The translations under genes and the position numbers were made by a program. Positions 1-8,069 of a DNA stretch of 64,000 nt are shown in pieces (the first letter of the stretch is position 1; the number at the start of each line of letters is the position of its first letter). Under the pieces are notes generated by a model. The model was not told the DNA's origin, did no database searches, and was given only the letters and a program-made list of their open reading frames with translations. The stretch covers positions 1 to 64,000 of the forward strand of contig NZ_JAJQQS010000011.1 in assembly GCF_021228125.1 (NCBI RefSeq), written 5' to 3'. The DNA is from Streptomyces albireticuli (GTDB lineage: Bacteria > Actinomycetota > Actinomycetes > Streptomycetales > Streptomycetaceae).

Positions 1-2306
1 TCTACCGCAGCGGCCGCCAAGCCGAAGCCCTCGCCGTCTACGCCGACACCCGCCGCCTCCTCGCCGACGAACTCGGCGTCGACCCCTGCCCCGAACTCTC
101 CGAACTCCAGCAACGCATCCTCCAGGCGGACGTCGATCTGGCCCTGCACCTGTCCCCGGCCGACCGGCCCGGCGCCGGCCCCGCCTTCATCCGGCCCGCG
201 CAGCTGCCGGCGACGGTCTCGGACTTCACCGGCCGCGTCGCGTTCGTCGACGAGCTCAGCGACCAGCTGGCCACGGCCGAGGGCCGCATCATGGCCGTCT
301 CCGCCGTCGCGGGCATCGGCGGCGTCGGCAAGACGACCCTGGCGGTGCACGTCGCGCACGCCGCGCGGCACCACTTCCCGGACGGCCAGCTGTACGTCGA
401 CCTCCAGGGCGCGGGGCCGGTGCCCGCCGAGCCCGAGGCCGTCCTCGGCGCCTTCCTGCGCGCACTCGGCACGCCCGACAGCGCCATCCCCGAGGGCCTC
501 CAGGAGCGCGCCGCCCTCTTCCGCTCCTCCCTGGACGGCCGCCGCGTCCTCACCCTCCTCGACAACGCCCGCGACGCCGCCCAGATCCGCCCGCTGCTGC
601 CCGGCACCGAGGGCTGCGCGGCGCTGGTCACCAGCCGCTCCCGGATGGTCGACCTGGCCGGCGCGCACCTCGTCGACCTGGACGTGATGAGCCCCGAGGA
701 GGCGCTCGTCCTCTTCACCCGGATCGTCGGCACCGAGCGCGTGGGCGCCGAGCGGGACGCCGCCATGGACGTCGTCGCCGCCTGCGGCTTCCTGCCGCTC
801 GCCATCCGCATCGCCGCCTCCCGGCTGGCCGCCCGCCGCACCTGGACGGTCTCCGTCCTCGCCCGCAAGCTCGGCGACGAGCGCCGCCGCCTCGACGAGC
901 TGCGCGCCGGCGACCTCGCCGTGAAGGCCACCTTCGAGCTCGGCTACGGACAGCTGGAGCCCGCCCAGGCCCGCGCCTTCCGCCTCCTCGGCCTCGCCGA
1001 CGGCCCGGACATGTCCCTGGCCGCGGCCGCCGCCGTGCTCGACCTGGACCTCGACGCCACCGAGGAGGTCCTGGAGTCCCTCGTCGACACCTCGCTGCTG
1101 GAATCCGCCGCGCCGGGCCGGTACCGCTTCCACGACCTCGTGCGCCTCTACGCGCGTGCATGCGCCGAGCGCGACGAGCAGCCGCCCGCCGAGCGCGACG
1201 CCGCCATGTCCCGGCTCCTCGACTTCTACCTGTCGACCGCCGCGGGCGGCTACGTCCTGGAGCGCCCCGGCGACCAGCTCCTCACCCACCTGACGCCCAC
1301 CACGCACCCGGGCCTCACCTTCGCCGAGCGCAGCGCCGCGGGCGACTGGCTGTTCGCCGAGGCCGGCTGCCTGCTCGCCTGCGTACGGCAGCACGCCTCG
1401 TCCACCGGCAGCACGCTGCGCCGCGCCGTCGACCTGCTGCTCGCCGCGAAGGACCTCGCCGAGTCCGGCGCCGACTCCCGGCTGTACGAGCAGGCCGCCG
1501 CGGCCCTGCTCGTCGCGGCCTGCGAGGCCGGCGACCCGCAGGCCGAGGGGCGCGCCCGCTACGTCCTGGCCCATGTGCACAGCATCGGCGGCCGGTTCGA
1601 CCTCGCCGACGAGCAGGCCCGGCAGGCGGTCCTCCTCGGCCGCTCCTGCGGCGACCCCATCCCCTGCTGCTACGCCTCCAACATCCGCTGCATCATCGCC
1701 ATCTACGAGCACCGGCACGAGGACGCGGAGGTGTACGTGGGCCAGGCGCTCGCGGCCTTCCGCGCCGACGGCAACCGGCCGGGCGAGGCCAGCGCCCTCA
1801 GCAACCTCTCGCGCGTACGGCTCGACGGCGGGCGCGTCGGTTCGGCGGTCGAGCTCGCCGAGCAGGCGCTCGCCCTCTACCGCGAGATCGGCGCCTCCTG
1901 GCGGGTCGCCAACGCCCTCTACGCCCTCGGCCTCGCCCTCACCGAGGGCGGGCGCTACGAGGAGGCCCTGGACCGGCTCTCGGAGGCGCTGCCGGTCTTC
2001 CGGGACAACCGGCAGCGGCTGTGGGAGGGCATGACGCACTACCGCCTCGCGGAGGTCCACCTCGCCGCCGGGCGGCCCGCCGCGGCCGCGCACCACGCCG
2101 AGCAGGCGCTGAAGCTGCGGGGCATCGGCGGCGAGTGGCGGCGCGGCAACGTCCTGATCGTCCTCGGCCGTTCGCTCGACGCTCTGGGCCAGCCGGGGCG
2201 GGCCCGCGCGTGCTGGACGGAGGCACTGTCGATCTTCGAGCAGCTCGGCACCTCGGAGGCCGCCGACGTCCGCCGGCTGCTCACCGGCGTGGTGACGGCG
2301 GCCTAG
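1..2306 (+). CDS. afsR: AfsR-type SARP regulator, C-terminal part (5' end outside window)
   Basis: Reading from base 3 the frame is open from the window edge to the TAG at 2304-2306, giving 767 residues, so the N-terminal DNA-binding domain is missing. The first ~45 residues read like the end of a bacterial transcriptional activation domain (YRSGRQAEALAVYADTRRLL). An NB-ARC ATPase follows: P-loop GIGGVGKTTLA at about residue 105, Walker B-like TLLDNARD, and LPLAIRIAA. The C-terminal half is TPR-like, with repeated A-x3-A-L patterns. AfsR proteins are known as SARP-NB-ARC-TPR activators phosphorylated by AfsK that switch on afsS; S. coelicolor AfsR is about 990 residues, which fits the length seen. 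The small DDHAG-repeat gene just downstream and the AfsK-like kinase at 8.9 kb support this name. Another large SARP paralogue is the alternative. Confidence 0.75.
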   Translation, partial: YRSGRQAEALAVYADTRRLLADELGVDPCPELSELQQRILQADVDLALHLSPADRPGAGPAFIRPAQLPATVSDFTGRVAFVDELSDQLATAEGRIMAVSAVAGIGGVGKTTLAVHVAHAARHHFPDGQLYVDLQGAGPVPAEPEAVLGAFLRALGTPDSAIPEGLQERAALFRSSLDGRRVLTLLDNARDAAQIRPLLPGTEGCAALVTSRSRMVDLAGAHLVDLDVMSPEEALVLFTRIVGTERVGAERDAAMDVVAACGFLPLAIRIAASRLAARRTWTVSVLARKLGDERRRLDELRAGDLAVKATFELGYGQLEPAQARAFRLLGLADGPDMSLAAAAAVLDLDLDATEEVLESLVDTSLLESAAPGRYRFHDLVRLYARACAERDEQPPAERDAAMSRLLDFYLSTAAGGYVLERPGDQLLTHLTPTTHPGLTFAERSAAGDWLFAEAGCLLACVRQHASSTGSTLRRAVDLLLAAKDLAESGADSRLYEQAAAALLVAACEAGDPQAEGRARYVLAHVHSIGGRFDLADEQARQAVLLGRSCGDPIPCCYASNIRCIIAIYEHRHEDAEVYVGQALAAFRADGNRPGEASALSNLSRVRLDGGRVGSAVELAEQALALYREIGASWRVANALYALGLALTEGGRYEEALDRLSEALPVFRDNRQRLWEGMTHYRLAEVHLAAGRPAAAAHHAEQALKLRGIGGEWRRGNVLIVLGRSLDALGQPGRARACWTEALSIFEQLGTSEAADVRRLLTGVVTAA

Positions 2307-2350
2307 ACCGGCGTGGTGACGGGGCCCAGACCGGCGTGGTGACGGCGGCC
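2283..2350. repeat. three direct repeats at the afsR stop
   Basis: A ~21-bp unit, ACCGGCGTGGTGACGGCGGCC, starts at 2283, 2307 and 2330; the second copy ends GGGGCCC. The first copy encodes the last residues of the regulator (TGVVTAA), and the next two follow the stop codon. It looks like recent slippage at the gene end. Confidence 0.8.
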
Positions 2351-2363
2351 TGGCGGAACCACC

Positions 2364-2401
2364 GGAGCCGTCCGCTCCCCGGCCGGGGAGCGGACGGCTC
2401 C
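2364..2401 (+). terminator. perfect 38-bp palindrome, terminator of the AfsR-type gene
   Basis: GGAGCCGTCCGCTCCCCGG is followed directly by its exact reverse complement. It lies 58 bp after the regulator stop. There is no U-tract, as is usual in streptomycetes. It should uncouple the regulator from the downstream small gene. Confidence 0.8.
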
Positions 2402-2658
2402 GCCGTGCCGCGGGTTTGCGGACGGGCGGGCGCGGGGACGGTGGGGGTCTGTGGCCTACCGGTCGGGAACCGGTGGCGTGCCGGTCGGGAACGGCCGGGG
2501 AAGCGGTGAGGAACCGCTCATTACATGGTGCCGACATGGTCGCACCAGGGCCGAAAGGCTCCGAAAAAGCGCTGTCACGTGGCCGTTCATCGATCGTTTA
2601 TCGCGGCGCGTCAACCTTACTCATGTCGATCCGTCGCGTCGGGGGGCAGGCGGGTCGT

Positions 2659-2681
2659 AGGTGAGGCATACGGCTTCACCT
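2659..2681. promoter_or_regulatory. inverted repeat upstream of the AfsS-like gene
   Basis: AGGTGAGGC-ATACG-GCTTCACCT is an inverted repeat with 8 of 9 arm positions paired. A smaller GGGTG-GT-CACCC repeat follows at about 2685-2696. It lies ~145 bp upstream of the small gene at 2825. AfsR and PhoP recognise TTCACC-type repeats at afsS promoters (established for S. coelicolor), so binding by the adjacent regulator is plausible but inferred. The rest of 2402-2824 holds no gene I can support. Confidence 0.45.
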
Positions 2682-2824
2682 TTGGGGTGGTCACCCTGAT
2701 CAGCCCCATCCCCCGTCCGGCGATCCTCGGGGGAGTCGCCGGGCGGGTTTTGCTATCCCGGAGAACCACCGCACCACTTCCCCTTCACACCAGACGACTC
2801 GCACTGACCAACGGAGTGATCGCT

Positions 2825-3118
2825 ATGAGCGACGAGAAACTGCTCAGGCCGGGAGTGGTGACTACACCGCAGGACGACCACGCCGGCGGTGCCACTCTCG
2901 CCGCACCGCAGCCCGTTCCGCCGGACGACCACGCGGGCGGCCCGAAGCCGCTGCTGGCCCCGATGGACGACCACGCGGGCAGCCCCAAGCCGCTGCTCGC
3001 GCCCATGGACGACCACGCCGGGAGCCCCAAGCCGCTGCTCGCCCCCATGGACGACCACGCGGGGAGCCCGCCGGTGAACGTCCTCCAGGACGACCACGCC
3101 GGCAGCGAGCCCGCCTGA
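2825..3118 (+). CDS. afsS: AfsS-like small acidic protein with six DDHAG motifs
   Basis: This 97-residue protein has no signal peptide or membrane segment. The start is fixed by GGAG 8 bases upstream of the ATG. DDHAG occurs at residues 17, 34, 48, 62, 76 and 89. The middle is a near-perfect 14-residue repeat (SPKPLLAPMDDHAG), also visible as a 42-bp DNA repeat, preceded by a slightly diverged first copy. AfsS proteins are small, lie next to afsR and carry repeated T-x-DNHA-type motifs (from memory), so position and repeat style suggest an AfsS-family activator of secondary metabolism with DDHAG instead of DNHA. A multi-core RiPP precursor is the alternative, but no modifying enzyme is nearby. 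The gene ends with a hairpin at 3137-3171. Confidence 0.65.
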   Translation: MSDEKLLRPGVVTTPQDDHAGGATLAAPQPVPPDDHAGGPKPLLAPMDDHAGSPKPLLAPMDDHAGSPKPLLAPMDDHAGSPPVNVLQDDHAGSEPA

Positions 3119-3136
3119 CCACGGGCCGCTGAGCGG

Positions 3137-3171
3137 ACCCGGCCGACCGGGGGGACACGAGTCGGCCGGGT
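3137..3171 (+). terminator. hairpin after the DDHAG gene
   Basis: ACCCGGCCGAC, a 13-base loop, then GTCGGCCGGGT: a perfect 11-bp stem starting 18 bases after the stop codon. Confidence 0.65.
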
Positions 3172-3865
3172 GACCAGGGGGGAACACGGGGAAACGACCG
3201 GGGGAACCACGGGGGAAAGCAGGGGAACCCGGAGGGGGAAAGTCGTGGGAGACCTCCAGGAAAGGGCCTCACGGGGGCGTCCGGCGGAAGCCGGGCGGAC
3301 GGGGGCACGGACCTGGGGAGAGAAGTTCCACGGGGGAAAAGCTTCACGGGTGGAACACCCACGGGGGAAGCACCACGGAAAGCGCACCACGAATACGCAC
3401 CACGGAATGAGTTCGACAATTCCATAGCGGCGGCGGCACGGACAACGGGGGAGCACGACGGGGGAAGTGCCGCCGCACGGGGGGGATCCCACATCCGGGG
3501 GGGGAGACCCACGAACGGGGAGACCAGCAGGGGGGACCTGCAACGGGGGGGGAACCGCGAGTGGGAGACCTGGAGGTGGGAGTCCCGTAACGGGGGAAAG
3601 TCGTACGGGGGAACCGCCACCACGGGGGGAAGTACGACGGGGGAAGTACGACGGTGGATCCGCCACGGGGGAAGCGCGGGCGGATCCACCTCGGGGGTAA
3701 GCACCAAGGGGCGCTCGACGGCCGTGGTTCGACTGACGTTCTCGAACGGGGGAGTCGAACCGGGGCCGCCGGGCGCCCCGCACGACAACTGAACAGGTAA
3801 GTCCCAACGGGGGGACCGAACAAACGGGGGACTGCAGGGGCCGGCGTCGGCAGCGCGGAGGGGGA
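3145..3865. repeat. array of about 30 G-tracts (CGGGGGAA-type) between the two small repeat-protein genes
   Basis: The plus strand carries roughly thirty runs of 4-8 G, mostly as [AC]CGGGGGA[AG], separated by about 8-30 bases. Examples are at 3198, 3210, 3331, 3362, 3459, 3543, 3606, 3665 and 3808. Open frames cross it on both strands (for example 3170-3427 plus), but their products are low-complexity Gly/Arg/Thr or Pro/Arg and no start has a convincing context, so I treat it as non-coding. Clusters of four close G-tracts could form G-quadruplexes; that is inference. Confidence 0.7.
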
Positions 3866-3886
3866 GCCGTCGACGCCGGCCCCTGC
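3834..3886. terminator. long hairpin closing the G-tract array
   Basis: GCAGGGGCCGGCGTCG at 3834-3849 pairs perfectly with CGACGCCGGCCCCTGC at 3871-3886 across a 21-base loop that contains another G-tract. It may be a terminator, or a boundary for the array transcript. Confidence 0.6.
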
Positions 3887-4103
3887 GGTCATGTGTCGAA
3901 AGGCGTCAGGAAATCGCCAAGGCCGCAGCGGCCGGAGCGCGTGGACCACCGCCGAGCCGCCTTCTTCCACCGTCGATCACGGGCGAACAGGCCAAGGTTC
4001 ACCTCTTTCCGGCCCAAGTCGCGGACGCCGTCTCCGCCGGAGGCTACGTTCGCGTCCACGGGCATCACCACCGCAACACCGCCCCCGAAAAAAGGAGTTG
4101 GAA

Positions 4104-4379
4104 ATGAACAGCACGCGCACCCGCACGAGGCGGGCGCTCGCCATAGCCACCTTCGCCGCCGCGGCGGCGATCGCCACCGCGGTGCCCGCGAGCGCCGTGG
4201 GCGCCGACGACCACCCCACCCTCCCGCCGGCCGCCGTCTTCCTGGGCCACGGGGGCGGCAGCGGCGCCCCGCACGACGACCACCCCACCGGCATCGACGA
4301 CGACCACCCCACCGTGGCCACGACGGACCGTGTCGACGGCGGCCGGGACGACCACCCCACCGGTGAGAACGCCGGCTAA
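4104..4379 (+). CDS. small secreted protein with four DDHPT motifs
   Basis: This 91-residue protein starts at an ATG behind an excellent AAGGAG site 6 bases upstream. Residues 1-31 form a Sec signal peptide: arginine-rich start (TRTRTRR), Ala-rich core and VPASA cleavage site. The mature ~60 residues are Asp/His/Gly/Pro/Thr-rich, with DDHPT at residues 35, 58, 66 and 82. The motif is like the DDHAG repeats of the cytoplasmic AfsS-like protein 1 kb upstream on the same strand, so the two may be related or share a ligand such as a metal. I know no characterised family of this form. A GTTCACC sequence at about 4000 could be a PhoP/AfsR-type half site. Confidence 0.75.
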   Translation: MNSTRTRTRRALAIATFAAAAAIATAVPASAVGADDHPTLPPAAVFLGHGGGSGAPHDDHPTGIDDDHPTVATTDRVDGGRDDHPTGENAG

Positions 4380-4492
4380 CTCCTGAGGCCCGCTCGATCC
4401 ACCCGGATCCGCCGAGAGCCGACGCCGCGGTCGCACACCGACCGCACCCACCGACACGGAGTCGGCCGGCACCCAGGCCACGTGCCATGCCG

Positions 4493-4515
4493 CGGCCGCC
4501 TTCCGTCGGCGGCCG
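4493..4515 (+). terminator. GC hairpin downstream of the DDHPT gene
   Basis: CGGCCGCC-TTCCGTC-GGCGGCCG. It is a moderate candidate. The remainder of 4380-4676 shows no gene. Confidence 0.4.
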
Positions 4516-4676
4516 GCGCCTCCCCACCAGGGGCTCACGCGGCACCCGGCATCGGCGACGAGCCGCGCCTCACGGCAGGGGTGCGGCCGGTGACGCGCCA
4601 TGACACCACCGCCTGGCCGGCATCCGGACGGGCACGCGCACCGTGCCGCACCCCTCGCCGAACCCCGGCCCCTCCG

Positions 4677-6323
4677 CTACCCCGCGCCGTCCCCGCCCTC
4701 CCGCAAGGCGCGCTTGAGCACCTTGCCGGACGCGTTCCGCGGGAGCGCGGTCACGAACTCCACCGTGCGCGGGACCTTGTAGTTCGCCATCTCCCGGCGG
4801 GCCCATCCGATCACCGCGTCCTCCGTCAGCGCCCCGGCGTCACGCCCCCGCACCACGAACGCCTTGCCCACCTCGCCCAGCCGCCCGTCCGGCACTCCGA
4901 CGACGGCCACCTCGGCGATCCCCGGGTGCCGGGCGAGCAGTCGCTCGACCTCCGCCGGGTAGACGTTGAACCCACCGACCAGAAACATGTCCTTGACGCG
5001 ATCGGTGATCCGGAGGTATCCGTCGGCGTCCAGCACCCCGACGTCCCCGGTGTGCAGCCAGCCGTCCTCGTCGACCGCCCGGGCCGTGGCCTCCGGGTCC
5101 TCGAAGTAGCCGGCCATGACCTGGAAGCCGCGCACCAGGACCTCGCCGGGCTCCCCCGGGGGAAGCGCCTTCCCGTCGGCGCCCACCACCGTGACCTCGG
5201 TGTCCGGGAGGGCCCGGCCCGAGGAGGCCGCGACGGCCTCCGGCGGATCCCCCCGCCGGCACATCGTGATCACGCCGGTAGCCTCGCTCATCCCGTACGC
5301 CGTCAGGACGGTCGGCACGCCGAGCTCGGACCGCAGCCGCTCGACCAGCTTCCCGTCCACCACGGCCGCCCCCGTCACCACCAGTCGCAGCGGCGAGAGG
5401 TCGTGCGCCGCACGCCCGGGGTGGTCGAGCAGCGCCTGGAGGAGAGTGGGCGGGCCGGGCAGCACCGATATCCGCTCGGTCGTGGCGTTGGCCAGCACCG
5501 TGTCCGCCGCGAAGACGGACTGCGGCACCATGGTCGCGCCCCGCATCAGACAGGCCAGCACCCCGGCCTTGTAGCCGAAGGTGTGGGAGAAGGGGCTCAC
5601 GATCAGATAGCGGTCCCCCCTCCGCAGTCCGGCCAGGTCGCACCAGGCGCCGAAGGCCCGCAGCGTCTGAGCGTGGGTGACGACGACGCCCTTGGGCTCG
5701 CCCGTGGTGCCCGAGGTGAACATGATGTCCGAGGGCGCGTCGGGCCCGACGGCGTTGGCCCGCGCCCGTACGGCCCAGCCCGGCTGCGACTCCCCCGCCG
5801 CCAGGAACTCCTTCCAGGTGCGGAACTCGGCCGGGGCGTCGTCGGCCAGGACCACGACCTCGCGCAGCTCCGGCAGCCCGGGCAGCGGCCCTCGCACCGG
5901 TCCGGACCCGCCCTCGGACCCCTGACCGGCCGCCCGCCCCGCCGCCCGCCGCAGGGCGGCGACGTACGACGTGCCGAGGAAGGTGCCGGTGACGAAGAGC
6001 AGCCGGGCCCGGGTCCGGGCCAGCACCTCCACGGCCTCGGCCCCCTTGAGCCGGGTGTTGACCGGGACGAGGACCGCGCCGGCCGAGACGGCGCCCAGCG
6101 ACGCGACGATCCAGTCCAGGGTGTTCGGGGCCCAGACGGCGACCCGGTCGCCCGCCTCCACACCCGCGGCCAGGCACCCGGCCGCGGCCTGCTCGACGCG
6201 CCCGGCGAGCTGCGCGAAGCCGATCCGGGTCCGGCCCTCGACCACGGCCTCACGGTCGGCGTACCGCGCGGCGGCCGTGCGGACCAGCCGGGGTACGGAC
6301 ATGAATTCCAGATCGCCGCGCAT
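4677..6323 (-). CDS. FadD3-like acyl-CoA ligase (AMP-forming)
   Basis: This 548-residue ANL-family ligase activates a carboxylate to its CoA thioester through an acyl-AMP. Seen in the protein: P-loop FTSGTTGEPKG, YGMSEATG, GWLHTGDVG, GGFNVYPAEVE and the C-terminal catalytic-lysine motif NASGKVLK. Blocks such as NPF/SPFSHTFGYKAGVLACLM, VLPGPPT and NVYPAEVERLLARHPG resemble FadD3, the mycobacterial ligase for the C/D-ring propionate (HIP) of cholesterol. The true substrate is unknown; a related alicyclic propionate or acid is the inference. ATG 6323 is chosen because GGGAGG lies 6 bases upstream; Met8 (6302) has no such site. It is divergent from the Ltp2-like gene, with a CTGAC-N5-GTCAG operator between them. 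Confidence 0.85.
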   Translation of the reverse strand: MRGDLEFMSVPRLVRTAAARYADREAVVEGRTRIGFAQLAGRVEQAAAGCLAAGVEAGDRVAVWAPNTLDWIVASLGAVSAGAVLVPVNTRLKGAEAVEVLARTRARLLFVTGTFLGTSYVAALRRAAGRAAGQGSEGGSGPVRGPLPGLPELREVVVLADDAPAEFRTWKEFLAAGESQPGWAVRARANAVGPDAPSDIMFTSGTTGEPKGVVVTHAQTLRAFGAWCDLAGLRRGDRYLIVSPFSHTFGYKAGVLACLMRGATMVPQSVFAADTVLANATTERISVLPGPPTLLQALLDHPGRAAHDLSPLRLVVTGAAVVDGKLVERLRSELGVPTVLTAYGMSEATGVITMCRRGDPPEAVAASSGRALPDTEVTVVGADGKALPPGEPGEVLVRGFQVMAGYFEDPEATARAVDEDGWLHTGDVGVLDADGYLRITDRVKDMFLVGGFNVYPAEVERLLARHPGIAEVAVVGVPDGRLGEVGKAFVVRGRDAGALTEDAVIGWARREMANYKVPRTVEFVTALPRNASGKVLKRALREGGDGAG

Positions 6324-6352
6324 CGCGTGACCTCCCGGCCCACCGCCCTTGG

Positions 6353-6367
6353 CTGACTATGCGTCAG
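6353..6367. promoter_or_regulatory. CTGAC-N5-GTCAG operator between fadD3-like and ltp2-like genes
   Basis: CTGACTATGCGTCAG, followed by ATT, is a perfect 5+5 inverted repeat in the divergent promoter region. It is one of a set of near-identical sites at promoters of this catabolic cluster. A separate inverted repeat, CTGTCAGCAGTGACAG, lies at 6388-6403 just before the ltp2-like RBS. Confidence 0.75.
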
Positions 6368-6425
6368 ATTAGCGATACCCTTCCGCGCTGTCAGCAGTGA
6401 CAGCAGCGACAGCACGGAGGTGGCG

Positions 6426-7577
6426 ATGGCGACGAGACTCAAGGACGCGACCGCGATCGTCGGCATAGGACAGACCCCCTTCGCACGGCAACTCCCCTCA
6501 TCGGAAAAGACCTTGGCCTGCCGCGCGATCCTCGACGCGCTGGACGACGCGGGCATCCCTCCCTCCCAGGTCGACGCCTTCGCCTCCTACACCATGGAGG
6601 AGACCGACGAGGTCGAGGTCGCCAAGGCCATCGGCGCCGGTGACGTCACCTTCTTCGCCAAGGCCGGCTACGGCGGGGGCGGCTCCTGCGCGACCGTCGC
6701 CCACCTCGCCATGGCCGTGGCCACCGGCCAGGCGCACGTGGGCGTGGCCTGGCGCTCCCGCAAGCGCGGCTCCGGCCCCCGGCCCTGGCGCGACACCCGG
6801 GCCCAGCTGCCCACCCCGGCCCAGTGGACCCGCCCGTACGGGCTGCTGCGCCCCGCCGACGAGATCGCCATGCTCGCCCGGCGCTATATGCATACGTACG
6901 GTGCCACGCGCGACCACTTCTTCAACGTCGCCCTCGCCTGCCGCAACCGCGCCAACCAGAACCCGGCCGCGATCATGTACGAACGCCCGCTGACCCGCGA
7001 GATGTACATGACCTCGCGGTGGATCAGCGAACCCCTCTGCCTCTTCGACAACTGCCTGGAGACCGACGGCGCCCTCGCCTGCGTCGTCGTCTCCGCCGAG
7101 CGGGCCCGCGACTGCCGCCGACGGCCCGTGTACGTGCACTCCGCCGCCCAGGGTCTGCCCGCCCAGCACCACGGCATGGTCAACTACTGGAACGAGGACC
7201 CGCTGACCGGCCCCGCCTGGACCGCCGGCCGCCACCTGTGGAAGAACGCCGACCTGGGCCCGCACGACGTCGACGTCGCCCAGATCTACGACGCCTTCAC
7301 CGCCCTCGTCCCGCTCTCGCTCGAAGGCTACGGATTCTGCGGACGCGGCGAGGGCGCGGCCTTCACCGAGGGCGGCGCCCTGGAGCTCGGCGGCCGGCTC
7401 CCCCTCAACACGGCCGGCGGCGGTCTCAGCGAGGCCTACGTCCATGGCTTCAACCTCATCAACGAGGGCGTCCGCCAACTCCGCGGCACCTCCACCGCGC
7501 AGGTCCCCGACGCCGCCACCTGTCTGGTCACGGCGGGCGAGGGAGTCCCCACTTCGGCACTGCTGCTGAGGAGTTGA
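6426..7577 (+). CDS. Ltp2-like thiolase-fold retro-aldolase / lipid-transfer protein
   Basis: This 383-residue protein has a thiolase fold of the SCP2/Ltp type. Landmarks: AIVGIGQTPFA at the start, FFAKAGYGGGGSCATV, ARRYMHTYGA, RWISEPLCLFDNC, IYDAF (Tyr288) and GGGLSEAYVHG (Tyr338). It follows actinobacterial Ltp2 closely over its length; Ltp2 with a DUF35 partner cleaves a C-C bond in the steroid side chain by a retro-aldol step and uses tyrosines at these two positions (family knowledge). The DUF35 gene 6 bp downstream fits that pairing. The start is ATG 6426, five bases after GGAGG; GTG 6420 overlaps that RBS. It is the first gene of a three-gene operon. Confidence 0.85.
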   Translation: MATRLKDATAIVGIGQTPFARQLPSSEKTLACRAILDALDDAGIPPSQVDAFASYTMEETDEVEVAKAIGAGDVTFFAKAGYGGGGSCATVAHLAMAVATGQAHVGVAWRSRKRGSGPRPWRDTRAQLPTPAQWTRPYGLLRPADEIAMLARRYMHTYGATRDHFFNVALACRNRANQNPAAIMYERPLTREMYMTSRWISEPLCLFDNCLETDGALACVVVSAERARDCRRRPVYVHSAAQGLPAQHHGMVNYWNEDPLTGPAWTAGRHLWKNADLGPHDVDVAQIYDAFTALVPLSLEGYGFCGRGEGAAFTEGGALELGGRLPLNTAGGGLSEAYVHGFNLINEGVRQLRGTSTAQVPDAATCLVTAGEGVPTSALLLRS

Positions 7578-7583
7578 GTCTTC

Positions 7584-8069
7584 ATGCCCTCCATCATGAG
7601 GGGCACCACTGACAACGGGCCGGGCGACCGGCGCCCGGGGCCCCTGCTGCCCGAGGCGGACGACGACGGCGCCCCCTTCTGGGAGTTCGCCGCCCGCGGC
7701 GAACTGCGCGTCCAGACCTGCGCCGACTGCCGCGAGCCGCGTTTCCCGCCCCGGCCGTGCTGCCCGAACTGCCGGTCCTTCACCGCCGTCTGGCACCGGA
7801 TGTCCGGCCGCGGCCGCATCTGGTCGTACGTGCTGCCCCACCCGCCGCTCCTGCCCTTCTACGCCGGCCTGACCCCGTACAACGTCGCGCTCGTGGAGCT
7901 CGCCGACGCCCCCCGCATCCGCCTCGTCGGCAATGTCGTCGCCGCGCCGGGCGCCCCGGTGGACTCCGTGGACCCCGCCCTGCTGCGGATCGGGGCGCCC
8001 GTGCGCGTGACCTTCGACGAGCTCGCCGAGGGCGTCACCGTGCCGCGCTGGCTGCTGGAACGTCCATGA
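7584..8069 (+). CDS. DUF35 / OB-fold zinc-ribbon partner of the Ltp2-like protein
   Basis: This 161-residue protein has an N-terminal helix region (PFWEFAARGEL), a rubredoxin-like zinc ribbon (C46-x2-C49 and C60-x2-C63) and an OB-fold with WSYVLPHPPLLP and PYNVALVEL. Such proteins bind Ltp-type thiolase-fold enzymes and help bind acyl-CoA; in mycobacterial ChsH2 the same domain is fused to a MaoC hydratase, whereas here it stands alone. GAGGAG lies ~10 bases before ATG 7584. Its TGA overlaps the next ATG (ATGA), so it is translationally coupled to the crotonase. Confidence 0.85.
   Translation: MPSIMRGTTDNGPGDRRPGPLLPEADDDGAPFWEFAARGELRVQTCADCREPRFPPRPCCPNCRSFTAVWHRMSGRGRIWSYVLPHPPLLPFYAGLTPYNVALVELADAPRIRLVGNVVAAPGAPVDSVDPALLRIGAPVRVTFDELAEGVTVPRWLLERP

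Noticed and set aside
3170..3970. Open frames across the G-tract array on both strands
   Set aside because: Products are low-complexity, driven by GGGGGA repeats, with no credible start context; better explained as non-coding repeats.
2825..4379. RiPP (multi-core peptide) cluster
   Set aside because: The repeats look like core peptides, but no modifying enzyme, protease or dedicated transporter lies nearby, and the AfsS position gives a simpler explanation.
4482..6356. Long open frame antisense to the FadD3-like ligase
   Set aside because: Arg/Pro/His-rich shadow of a clear ligase gene, as expected in high-GC DNA.
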